A program made the translations under genes and the position numbers. A DNA stretch of 64,000 bases from Pyrenochaeta sp. MPI-SDFR-AT-0127 (lineage: Eukaryota; Ascomycota; Dothideomycetes; Pleosporales; Cucurbitariaceae), in NCBI GenBank assembly GCA_020747015.1, contig JAGTJM010000045.1, forward strand, positions 124,001 through 188,000, given 5' to 3'. A model generated the notes under the pieces. It saw nothing but the letters and a program-made list of their open reading frames with translations. It had not been told where the DNA came from and did no database searches. Below, one piece after another: positions 1 through 10,909 of this stretch (the stretch's first letter is position 1; every line of letters begins with the position of its first letter).

Positions 1-1114
1 TCACGTCGACACTAGCACGCGTAATGGCATCATTGCGAGTGTAAATAAACAGTGTTTAATGTAAGAAGCTGAACTACAAGTACGAAGTCTATATTTTGCA
101 AGAAGTGATCCGCGGCACGAAGAGTAGAGTAGCCTGGAGAATGCCATCGACCAATATCTTCACAGCTATCGGGGAAGCGAGTGGGAGCCCAAACCTCAAT
201 CCCAGAGGATATCTTCTCCGACACAACGATGTTCCAAGTTGTATGCTAGTTAAATCACAAGTTATTATTAATTTCCTGGTCAAGAGTCGTTCATTGTCTG
301 CAAACTTGTTAGTGATCTGTCCAAATTGAAACAGGTTTTAACAAGTGTGTAATTGTGTGCTTCCTCAGTGATCTTGGTGTAAAAAAGTAATCATAGAATT
401 CATCTACTATCTTTGCAATTTTTAATCATTGGAAGGGGGGTGGACGGCAAAGTAAACAAACTCGACTTACCAGTCTACGCGAGCTGTGAAGCATGCATAT
501 GAGCTGTCAAGATGTGAATAGCCAAACGACAAAAACTAATCATTATCATGTTTGCAAGTATCTGTCCGAGGTTAGCTTGGGTCTAAGCCATTCGCAACAG
601 AAAACAAAGCTGAGTGCTTGGAGAGCTCAGAATATGTAAGAATTAAATGTCATGGATTTAATGCCGTTATGAGACCCCGGCGAGGGTCTCCGACAAAAAA
701 CTCAATCGCAAATTATTTCATCCTAGGAAGGAAAGGGAAGCTGTAGGGGCTGAACATACCTGCGAACTTCGAGGGCCGTCGCATACTGTCGCGTGCAGAA
801 GAGACGACGGCCCAAATGCCACCAGCAATGAGGCTACCGTATTGTCATTGTGATGCAAACAGCCGGGTGCATTCACACAGTTTTCTGAATGTGATACTTG
901 AGTTAAGAGGTTGAAGACGAGGAAAGTGGTGACGATGAAGTTCGCGAGGAAGTCTCGAACTTTTTCTTAGCGTCATCGGTGCGTCGTTGTTCCGGACCCA
1001 TCAGTGCCAAGGCCTTGCTCGCTTAGCAATTTCGAGCCACCACGATTTGCGACCTCAGCGAGACCACTTCGAGATACCCATCTACCTCTCGATCACCAAA
1101 ACACAACCGCCAAA
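1..1114. other. Gene-free stretch upstream of eL43
   Basis: Only short, unsupported ORFs are present. A perfect 7-bp inverted repeat with a 6-nt loop lies at 671-690. The last 100 bases before the eL43 start are C/A-rich and look like a ribosomal-protein promoter and 5' UTR. No RNA gene was recognised. Confidence 0.6.
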
Positions 1115-1604
1115 ATGACCAAGCGTACGACTCCCTTCGCTGCTCGAATGTAACAAGTATTGATTGCGATACAGGCACAAAGAAGGTTGGCATCACCGGA
1201 AAGTACGGTACCCGTTACGGTGCCTCGCTCCGAAAGCAGGTCAAGAAGATGGAGGTGCGCACTACCCAACACTCTTGGATTCTCCTAGAACAACCGCTCA
1301 TGGCACAATTTAGATCACACAACACGCCCGCTACGTGTGCCAGTTCTGCGGAAAGAACGCTGTCAAGCGCACTGCTGTTGGTATCTGGAACTGCCGATCT
1401 TGCCGCAAGACCACCGCTGGAGGAGCTTACACCGTCTCGTAAGACACCCTGTACCGTGGCGCACATACGGACTCGAGTCGAGCGCGTTATATGTGATCGA
1501 TTAAGGATTTTTAAGAACCAAGCTAACCGTCTCACCACAGAACCCCTGCTGCCGCCGCCACAAGGTCAACGATGCGTCGTCTCCGAGAGATCGCTGAGGT
1601 TTAA
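1115..1604 (+). CDS. RPL43: 60S ribosomal protein eL43 (L37Ae/L43)
   Basis: This is a zinc-ribbon protein of the large cytosolic ribosomal subunit. Four exons, 1115-1124, 1175-1254, 1314-1438 and 1541-1604, join to 92 codons, the usual length of the family. The first exon is only 10 nt and encodes M-T-K plus the first base of Arg4, as is common in fungal ribosomal-protein genes. The zinc ribbon is complete: C39-x2-C42 (CQFC) and C57-x2-C60 (CRSC), spaced by 14 residues. The C-terminus MRRLREIAEV is typical. Introns of 50, 59 and 102 nt all have GT-AG ends. The conserved family sequence continues across every junction, so the model is firm. Confidence 0.96.
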
Positions 1605-2475
1605 AGGGACATTGGGCACTGGGATGGAGGAGTTCTTCGAGCGTGTTTCTCTGCATCGGCAGCCATTATCCGATAAGATGGCTCATAGCAGCATTCGGAT
1701 GCCGGTCCTGTAACGATCATGGGTTTATCAGGATTCTTCACCAAACAATGGCACCTTCATGACCAACGCGACGTTCCCCCGTGTGCCGTGTGATACTTAA
1801 AGGATATGAGCTAACTTTGCTTGTAAAGCGACTCACTTGGCGTTACAGTTGTAGCATCCTTGACGGCCCCCTCTACGGATTGTATTCGTTCTGTCTCCAC
1901 ATGCTAACGCACCAAATTATTTTATGATCAGCTTCCGAAACAAGGAACGATTCTGATCATTGAAAATCCTAATGTCAACACATCCTGAGCCCTTTCAGCT
2001 TCGTCTCGACGATGGGATCAACTTCCACCGAGCTAGGAGAAAGGAAAGCTACTGCGGAAATAGGTATTTTAGTGCTCAAATCCGTGAACAAGCAAGCGTA
2101 TATCCTCACTCTCCTTGATAGCTAGGTATTTGTATGAGTCTGAACCCATTGATATGACAGACACATGAAAGAGCAAAGACTGATGTTTTTGCAATGCTGG
2201 GAAGCGTAATCGGCGTCCTCTTATCTTCCTGTTAATGCTCTATTCGTCCATATTCGACCAGCCTTGGGAAGTTCGCCATCTCTTCAAGCAGATAGAAGGT
2301 GATCATGAGGTGTAAGGATCGTCGAATTCTGATTTGGTGATGTTTACAATACGAGATTGTACCTCGCTATACAAGTTGTGGTGGAATTCAGTCCCTTTCA
2401 GTATTCATGCTGAAACTTTGAATATCATTTGTGGTATCTGGACTTGTGTAGAAGGGCCTCCTTCCAGTAAAAAGA
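1605..2475. other. Intergenic stretch between eL43 and the GS-like gene
   Basis: This lies between two convergent genes. No ORF here resembles a protein and no RNA gene or repeat was seen. It presumably holds the two 3' UTRs. Confidence 0.6.
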
Positions 2476-4061
2476 TCAAACCGTTTCGATATACCGCCTA
2501 ACCTCCCAGTCCGTGACTGCCTCGTCCCAAAGCCTAATTTCATGCTCCCTTGTCCCTCCAAAATGGTCAACGAAATCATCCCCGAATACTTCTCGCGCAA
2601 CGCTCTCCTTGCGCATGAAGCGTTCAGTTGCTTCTTTCAGACTCTTCGCTAGCCTCTCGCCCTTGTCAGCGTCCCCACCAACGTCATCACCTTTGCCTAG
2701 TGGCGGTATCGCAATCTCCATCTTCTTTTCAATGCCCCGCCAGCCCAAAGCGAGAATTGCAGCCAAGACGAAGTGAGGGTTGGTGTCTGCACCAGGGACG
2801 CGGACTTCGAAGCGTGTTGCTTTTGCTGATGCAGTGGGTGGGGAGATGAGGCGGATGGATGCGGCGCGATGCTCAAGACCCCATGATACTGTTACGGGAG
2901 CCCAGAAGTTCTCTACTAATCTCTTGTAGGAGTTTACATTGGGTGCTAGGATAGGCATGATATCAGGTAGGCCATCAATCAAACCAGCTAAGAAGTGTCG
3001 GCCTAGGTCTGACAGATAACGGATATCTGAGTAAGGCGCATCCTTATCTTCCTCGCCCCGGTAGAAAAGGTTCTTACCCTCCTTGTCGACGATGGAGACG
3101 TGCATGTGCCCGCTGTTACCTGGTAGACCTTCGCGAGGTTTCGCCATAAAGCAGGGTGTTATACCGAATTTCGAGCCGAGAGATTTGACAACGAGTTTGA
3201 AGAGGGATGCTTTGTCTGCCATTTGTTGGATTTCGCCGAACTCGAGAGCCTATTATGCTTTAGTACTGTCTCTCTCGTCACTATGCAGTGGAGCCGATCA
3301 TACTGCTTCAAAAACCCCAGGGCCAGACTCTGTGTGCCATCCTTCGATTCCGCACCTGAACTTCGCGCACGTGTCAAAGATGCCGTAGTAATACTCTTGA
3401 TTGTGAACTGGACGTGTTATGCTGTATCCAAACATGCCTTCAGTCAGACTTGGTAGCGCGTTTACGGGGTTCTCGCGCAGGAAAGCTGCCGTACTCGACG
3501 AGTTCCTCTCCGATCCATCGTGGCCTTGTGGCGCGCGGAACTGGTAGAATTCATACTCGGCTACACAATACAACAATCAGCTTCAACACGACGCGCAGCA
3601 CCCACTCTACAACTAGCGATAGACTCACCTCCAGCCATAGCCCCATAACCATTAGCTTTGATCTTGTCTACTGCCCGCTTCAACAAGCTCCGTGGACACG
3701 CACTTAGCGTCTCGTTTGTGTCCGGATCGTGGAAGCTGATCAGAAAGAACGGTACATTGTCTTCCCATGGAATTCGTCGATATGAAGACAAGTCGGGTAT
3801 GGCAATTAGATCGCGGTATCCATTCTCCTTGTTCGAGACACCCAGTTCACGGAAGTATGTTTGGTCGTGCATATCCCAGCCAAAAATGACACTGCAGAAG
3901 CCGAAGCCTTCTTTCGCGATACTGAGAAACTTCTTCTTGGCCATGAGTTTGCCGCGCAATATGCCGTCAACATCGACGCCCGCTACTTTGACTGCTATGT
4001 CATCCTTGAGCAGCTCGGGGAGCTGCTCAGCAGTGATGGTTGTGGGGTCGTTGGAAGACAT
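2476..4061 (-). CDS. Type-I glutamine-synthetase-like ligase
   Basis: This is a member of the bacterial-type (GSI/GlnA) glutamine synthetase superfamily, ATP-dependent ligases that join ammonia or an amine to the gamma-carboxyl of glutamate. Exons in coding order are 3629-4061, 3304-3560 and 2476-3249, giving 487 aa; introns are 68 and 54 nt. Visible motifs: GAEYEFYQF (start of the catalytic beta-grasp part, completed only after splicing), GNSGHMHVS (ATP-site His motif), NSYKRL, EHRAASIRL and FEVRVPGADTNPHF (active-site Glu/Arg region). There is no N-terminal amidohydrolase domain, so it is not a FluG-type fusion. The true substrate cannot be read from sequence; family members include gamma-glutamylpolyamine and gamma-glutamylanilide synthetases. 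It is divergent from the SDR gene at 4974. Confidence 0.88.
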
Positions 4062-4973
4062 GGTGTGCGGTAAATGGAGGGATTATGGAAGGGCAGCCTG
4101 TCGCTATTGAGTCAATTGAGGGGAAGAAGGGCGTTTAAAGCGAAAAGAGAAGGCAAGGCGCGCAATCAGGTTTCAAGCGGCCCATCGGCCGGAGGAGAGG
4201 TGGATATCAAGGGCGCCGGTACGCGATGGAGCTCGGGCCAATGAGGGGTGATCGGATGGGGACTGGGATCCGGCAGCGCGACATCATCCTGCTTGAGTCT
4301 TGTGCAGTGGGCGCGACCAGGTATATATATCCACTGCATACGCAGTCTTCTTATCTCGCTCATCCCAATCCCCAGTGCGACACTTGCAACCCCCAACGCG
4401 ACAACGTGAATACCTGCAACCCTGGCCGTTGACTTAAGCGACGTCATCGATGGCGGGGTACATGTTCAGGCCGCGACCTGCGAAACATGTCTGTATAGAG
4501 ACCAAACTCTGCAGGGAGCAAGTCCAAGCGAGAATCAAACATCGACCAGGTGTTCACCGCTAGGCCACAATGTGACCGACAGCACCGCCGCCACGATGAT
4601 TCCTTATCAAGGCATATCAATGCAATGGGCCGATTTCGGGACTCTTGTGCTGGCACCGCCGATACTATCCGTACATTCCGTATCGTTCTTGCCTCTGCTA
4701 TTGCCTTTGCGACTTCAACACCATCCCCACCAGAGTCACGCGGACTGCAGAACGCTCATCCTTCACAGCTGGAACCCTCAAATTTGGTATGTTCGCTGGC
4801 AAACCTTCCTCATTCACCGCAAGGGAGGTACACGCATGACGCCCCGCTGGGTTGATATTAGTCATATTTTGCTTTCTGATATAAAATTCAGCCCCGTGCA
4901 CCAAAATGTCACTGACTATTTTGCAGCTACTGCTTTCTACACTCACCTGAACATTAGAGAGGCCGTATTCAAC
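4062..4973. other. Divergent promoter region of GS-like and SDR genes
   Basis: About 0.9 kb separates the two divergent start codons. It contains overlapping short ORFs with no protein character and, near 4510-4585 on the minus strand, a degenerate tRNA-like stretch (see findings). Promoters of both genes should lie here. Confidence 0.55.
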
Positions 4974-6117
4974 ATGGGTCGACTTGAAGGCAAAAACTGC
5001 ATCATTACTGGCGGCGCTGGGTAAGCTTGAGTTTCGTTCTATACCACCAAGGCTTACCACGAGTTCGCCTTGGACCATTTTCTTCGTCTAGAACACGGTG
5101 CAAGAAAAGTTACCCACCAGAATGTTGCACCTTGGAGCTTTAAACATGGCCAAGATTTCTTGTTCTTTACATACCAGGCCAAATGCTTCCTTGACCCCAA
5201 GCAAAGATCTGCACCCCACATACATCGCACAGCACATGATCGTCTACTTTTCTGACGGCATATTAGTGGCATTGGCCTTGAGACAGCTATTTTGTTCCTC
5301 CGAGAAGGCGCAAATGTCTTACTTTCCGATATCTCTGGACCAGCACTCGACAAAGCTGTCTCAAAACTAAAGGAGATCGTGCCTGAAGCCAAGAAAATCG
5401 AAACCAAGATCACAGATGTCTCGAAGGAGGCAGACGTCAAAGCCATGATTGAGCAGGCAAGAAAACCCTATTGTCGACTAATTTGTGAACCATAAACTAA
5501 TCTTGACTTTATAGGTGGACTCGTGGGGCGGTCTTGATGTGCTTTTCAACAACGCAGGTATCATGCACGCAGATGACGCAGATGCAGTCGACACACCTGA
5601 GAAGATCTGGGACCTTACACAAGCCATCAACGTCAAGGGTGTATGGTTCGGCAGCAAGCATGCCGTTCTCAGCTTCCGCAAACACGGCAAGAAGAAGACT
5701 TCCGTTATCAACACTGCCAGCGTGGTCGCACTCGTCGGCAGCGCTACCCCTCAGCTTGCCTACACAGCCAGCAAAGGAGCCGTCCTTGCTTTGACCAGGG
5801 AACTTGCCATGGTTCACGCACGTGAGGGCTTCAGATTTAATGCGCTCTGCCCTGCGCCATTGAACACCCCCTTACTTCAAGACTGGCTCGGTGATGATGC
5901 AGCGAAGCGTCACAGGCGCGAGGTCCATTTCCCTACTGGTCGATTTGGCGAGGCTATTGAGCAGGCACAAGCTGTCTTGTTCTTGGCCAGCGACGAGAGC
6001 AGCTTCGTCAATGGTACAGATTTCGTTGTTGACGGTGGAATGACAAAGTGCTACACTACGCCTGATGGGCCACCTATAGACGCACCTAAGAACAACGCCT
6101 CGGCGGGTTCCCACTAG
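4974..6117 (+). CDS. Short-chain dehydrogenase/reductase (SDR)
   Basis: This is a classical SDR, an NAD(P)-dependent oxidoreductase of alcohols or ketones; the substrate is unknown. Exons 4974-5020, 5267-5456 and 5515-6117 encode 279 aa. The cofactor loop TGGAGGIG is split by the first intron (246 nt, long for this window). NNAG, the catalytic Ser region NTASVVALVGS and the Y-x3-K motif (YTASK) are intact. The C-terminal DGGMTKCYTTPDG is typical of the cytosolic classical group. The second intron (5457-5514) has a GC donor (CAG/GCAAGA) rather than GT; only this splice keeps the frame into VDSWGGLDVLFNNAG. No signal peptide or membrane segment is visible. It converges on the aldehyde dehydrogenase gene, with about 270 nt between stops. 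Confidence 0.92.
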
Positions 6118-6383
6118 GATGGTGTGAAATGGAAGGATCAAAGGTTTACCCCTGAAGCGAGCAATTGAAGTGCATGGTATGCACGGAGGCCGAGCGCTCT
6201 CATCAAGACTGTCATAAGCATGAAATAGGCTGGTCCAAACACTTCTGATATGATCTGTATTGACTATAAGAACATCCTAGGGTCGTCCTTACGTTGAGCC
6301 ATTCTTCGACTAGACGATGCTACTGTACTATTGCATATATGTGAGGTTACTCACAACCAGCATGTCATATACACTATAATTTC

Positions 6384-8338
6384 CTACATTCCCAGCACCC
6401 CCTTCAGCCCTTTAACTTTACCCGCCAACCCTCCATATCCCAACCATACAATACCCTGCGCCATATTCCACGCCTTCTCACCAGCTTTTTCGCCTTGAAG
6501 GGGAATATCCATTGGAGGCGGGATACCCGTTTTGATTCCTGCCCACGACCACCGATCCCTCGTGATACTCTTTTGATTGCACAGGCTTCTCAATCCCTCC
6601 TTGCCGGCAAACCGTCCATACCCACTGCCCTTTGTGCCTCCAAAGGGCAATTGCACCATGTATGTGACTGCAAAGTCATTCACAGCGATCATACCGGCAT
6701 GGACAGAGCGCACAACGAGTTCGAGATCACGGGTGGATGAACCGTAGACAGAGGCACCAAGTGCATAGGAAGTGCTGTTTGCTATAGAAATAGCATCGGT
6801 GACAGAAGATGCACGCATAAGTAGGAAGACAGGTGCGAAGAGCTCGGTCTGTGCAATCTTCATCGAGGGCGTGACATCGACTATGAATGTGGGCGTGAAA
6901 TAGTGGCCCTTGGGGTGTCTAGGATGTGTGAAACGTTTGCCGCCTGCAAGGAGGCGTGCGCCGTGGTCCACGGCATCTTGAATTAGATCTTCAAGCGCAG
7001 AGAAGCTAGCATCAGAAATGGAGGCGCCAACGTCGATGATTTCGTCAGAGGAGCTGTTGAGTATGGAACCAGGGCGTAAGGCACGGATCTTGGGTGTGAG
7101 GTATTCCACTAGGCGGTCGTAAACTTTTGGGAGAGCAATGACGCGCTCGATACCTATGCAGTTCTGGCCTGCAGACTGGAACGTGCCGCGCATAAGGATA
7201 CTGGCTACGCGCTTGAAGTCGCTATTGGATAGATCATCTAGCAGTATCGCTGGGTCTTTGCCGCCCAGCTCTACACATACTGGTGTCAGTGCCTTTGCGG
7301 CCGAGGCGCAAACATGGTGTGCTACTGGTCTTGAGCCAATGAAAGTTATGTGAGATATCGAAGGGTGAGACGTGAGGTGATCGGCGACGTTTGGCCAGCA
7401 CACCACGGACTGGACGATATCGGTGGAGTGACCGCAAGCTTCGAGTGCTTTCGTTACGATTGAGGTGAAGTATGAGGATGACCAAGCAGTGGCTTCGGAG
7501 CCTTTGACTATGATCGCGTTGCCGGCGAAGATGCTCGCAATGATGGGAGAGATCAGGTTATGGAACTATAGATCGTCAGATACAAACACCACGCAGAAGA
7601 TGCATGCAGCTTACCGGGTAACTATAAAGCAGGTTAGCTGAAGTCCTGCATGTCCACTTTTCATTAAGCACTTACTTCCAACTGACGCAGGCGGCAACGA
7701 CGCCCAGTGGCTCCCAAATAACCTCGTTCCATTTGTACATCATGAGCAAATTACTCGCCCGCCTCTCCGCCTTCAGGCTCTCTTCTCCATGTCTGATTGT
7801 CCACCTTAACTTCTCCACCGTCACCAAAATCTCGCCCAAGCTCGCATCCACCATGGTCTTGCCTGAGTCCAAGCACGCGACCTTTGCAATTGTCTCTTGA
7901 TTCTCTAGGACAAACTTGAGCATTGTGCGCATCACTTTGCGGCGCTGACGGAATGTAGTTTGTGCCCACTGGACTTGTGCTTCCTTGGCTTTGGATATAC
8001 AGCGATCGATGCCCTCTGCTGTCGCGGGGTTGACGCGACCGAGGGCTTCACCCGTGGCGGGCGCGTAGCATTGGATTAGGGAGGAACCGGAAACCTGTCA
8101 AGAGTCAATTGGAGTGCCGTAACACCATAAAGTCAGCTCACACCTTCAATGACGGTTTCTCAAGCACCTCTCCCCTCCAGCCATTCTCCGCTTGCTTTGG
8201 CGGCTCGACGACATACTTGATGGGCTCCTCCGGATCTGCACGACAGAAGATCCAGATGAACGAAAGGGCGGCTACCCAGAGCGAGCTGTAAAGGACAACA
8301 CTGAAGTCCTGATCAGCGTGTACGGTGATGCGCTCCAT
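6384..8338 (-). CDS. MSC7: Membrane-anchored aldehyde dehydrogenase, Msc7 type
   Basis: This NAD(P)-dependent aldehyde dehydrogenase has an N-terminal membrane segment (about residues 13-31), like yeast Msc7, an ER-type ALDH. Exons in coding order are 8144-8338, 7676-8094, 7615-7621 and 6384-7565, giving 600 aa. The third exon is only 7 nt and supplies the Y-P of the conserved WNYPFHN segment. Catalytic elements: Glu in VELGGKDP (about residue 304), catalytic Cys in SAGQNCIG (about 342), and the late PFGGTKGSGYGR motif. The start at 8338 (MERITVHADQD) was chosen because the membrane segment follows directly; an in-frame ATG at 8407 would add 23 residues. The C-terminal 60 residues extend past the catalytic fold, as in the family. 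Confidence 0.93.
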
Positions 8339-10702
8339 GTTGCGCAATAGCAAGGCCAGCCAGCCAGACTTTCGTGTCCAAAAGTTGCTGGACCCTGTTA
8401 GGTTCAAATCTGGTATAGCGCATAAACGCGCGATCAGATGAAGTCTTGAATTTACATCAAGGGAACACGTGCATGGCGTTCACCGAACGAATCAAATTTC
8501 TCCCGACCGTCGCACTTGCAATGCCGAACGAATTAAATGTAAAGCTAGAATTGCATAGTAACTGCTTGTTTGGGCAACTTTACATAAAACTGTCGATTAT
8601 AGGGGAAAGTGACCCGGGACCATTCAGAGATCACAGCTCTACACCAAGAGACTTGCACGATCCATGGCACGGACTCACAGATGATGCATCATCATGATGG
8701 TCTGTAATGCTGACGGCCCCATGAGGTATCGTTCTCCTCTTGGTTTTGCAGCCATTCAGCGCTTGGAAAGCGCCGATGTTTGTACCATATCTACTCAGCA
8801 GCGAAGCGGCAATCTTTTTGCCGATGAGAGTGTCCGTTATTAGGCCGAAGAGGTATTAAACGTTGCCAAATAGTCTCTTCTTTGTTCATCTTCCAATGTG
8901 TTGTAGCCAACAAGAAGCCACGTGCTACGGTGGGAGGTTTCGGTCACATGCCTGTTTTCGATTTGATGCACGTGTTTTGACATCGCAAGCAAGTGCTCAT
9001 CTATCACAATCATTTACCACTTGAAAAGATTCTACTCGTCCAATTCCAAGTCAAACTCGTCGAGCCGTCGCCCAGTATCTACGGACTGGCCATTTTCGTC
9101 AACGAGAGTGCACTTCTGGCCGCATACTTCTTTCATTTTGAAACGTCTTTGATCCGCCGGGTTAATGATGCGCATCTAATCGTGAGGTCGAAGTTCAGAA
9201 CTCTACAGTAGACGTGAGCAACAGATCAGCCATTATGTGTCGTTGTACTCTCTTATTGTCATACTCTTAATATCAGGACGTTCGCCGTTATCGCAAGAGG
9301 TGATTGGTGCGTTCGAAGTCGCCCCGCAATTGCTGCTATCAGTATCAGTACGTGAATTTCAGCCTACTTCTGGGACAATGCTATAGCTTTTACACGGATA
9401 ATCAGGTTGTGTACACGTGAATTTGGCGCTAATTGTGTAAGGCGGCCACATATATTATGTGTCTATGTATCCAGGAGAGCAAATACCTGCGTACATGTGC
9501 AGTATGGATTGCAGCCCACGAATAACACAAAAAATGGCTTGGCCCTGTCAACTTTGATTGTGCCTTGCAACAGCCATTACGCGTACACGACGCTAACGCT
9601 GCATGTGAGAAGCTCCCTTGTCACTTGCCAGAGTCCAAAAAGCCTTACTTTTCGTTGAAAGAAGAAGAGACATGCAGGCGCTCATAGAGAAGTACCTCAT
9701 GTTTCCAGGGTTCTGCCATATCTGACATTGCTCACATTTTGGCCTAATTGTTGAACAAAGCATTTTAGGGACTGCTAACGAGCAGAAACAAAATTGTACA
9801 CTCTCATGACCCTAGAGTTCATGGACTTTGAGAGTATCTTTGTTGCTATGCTGTCGGGCTCTACGAGCGCAGAAGTCACGGATTTGGTTGTCTCGGGCTC
9901 AACGTGGGTTTCAGAATCGACAAGTTTTTGTAAGCACTTAGCTCACGAGATATGAACATCTTCAGGTATACGAGTCTTGATTGTGGTCGTAAGGAGTAAC
10001 ACAATTACTGGAAGTTGTTGTCCTCTATCTGTGACACTAATCAAGCTACATTATCCAGTGAAGGGTATTCTGAGGCGAGTATTACTGACAAAAATTCTCC
10101 AACGTATCGCCTCTACTTGGATCGACTTACTGGTAATGGCTCCTCTTCGCTTTCTACAATGTGGAGCCTGCATCCTCCGGTGAAAGGTAAAGAACAACCA
10201 GGTTCTCAACCTTTCCGGTCAGCACCACCTGCCTTATGAAGCAACTGGCGCAGATACGCAAGGTATCTAAGCAATTGTGTTGATCGGTGTCGAGACGCTT
10301 CTGGAAATACTAGCAAACATCCATTGGCCGCTCGACAAGGCTGTGAGACATGTGTCAGACTCATCGTATGATCTTCACGTCTGCCGAGCGCCGTTTCTGT
10401 GAATATACAGGGTAGGACAGACGTGGTAAGAAAAGATACGGCGATTTTTCACTTGCGTGATCAGTTGCGTGGTGGGGTGTGCTAGTTTTACGCCAATCGA
10501 CTTCAAAACCACCACACCACACACTCTCCAGAGCTCAGTCTACACTCTTGCCAACCGAATTCGAGACCTACTTAAACTATCCTTTATCCCATCTTCATAT
10601 CTCTTCTCCATCCGTTCATCCATCCATCAATCAATCCTCTACCATTTACTCACTACTCCCATCACTTGAACCTGAGATCTTATTGCATTCTCTATATCCA
10701 AA
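8339..10702. other. Gene-poor stretch
   Basis: About 2.4 kb with only short ORFs (less than 85 codons) that show no signal peptide, motif or splice-consistent extension. The last 250 bases (10450-10700) are rich in C, T and CCATC repeats and look like the promoter/5' UTR of the small ORF at 10703. Nothing else was recognised. Confidence 0.5.
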
Positions 10703-10909
10703 ATGAGCAGCAACACCCCCACCACCAACACTACGAGCACAAATTCCAGCAACCCCCAGTACACCGCTACACAGCAGAGCAACGCCCAAGCTGCTCATGA
10801 TAGGGCCGGTGAGGCTCTGAAGCAGAATCCAGATGTGTCCACGAATCAGGCAGCTCAGCAGGCCATTTGGGAAACGGCGGATGCTTTGAATTGGGGAAAG
10901 GGGAATTAG
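10703..10909 (+). CDS. Small hydrophilic hypothetical protein (68 aa)
   Basis: This single-exon ORF starts ATGAGCAGC and encodes a Thr/Asn/Ser-rich N-terminal half (residues 1-28) followed by an Ala/Gln-rich segment (AHDRAGEALKQNP, TNQAAQQAIW) ending in WGKGN. It has no Cys, no membrane segment and no signal peptide. The upstream 200 bases are pyrimidine- and CA-rich, as in fungal promoters, which supports a real gene. The composition resembles small stress-related fungal hydrophilic proteins, but I recognise no family and assign no function. Confidence 0.5.
   Translation: MSSNTPTTNTTSTNSSNPQYTATQQSNAQAAHDRAGEALKQNPDVSTNQAAQQAIWETADALNWGKGN

Noticed and set aside
1215..1538. 107-codon minus-strand ORF
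   Set aside because: It lies antisense to the eL43 exons and introns, whose splice-joined product is certain.
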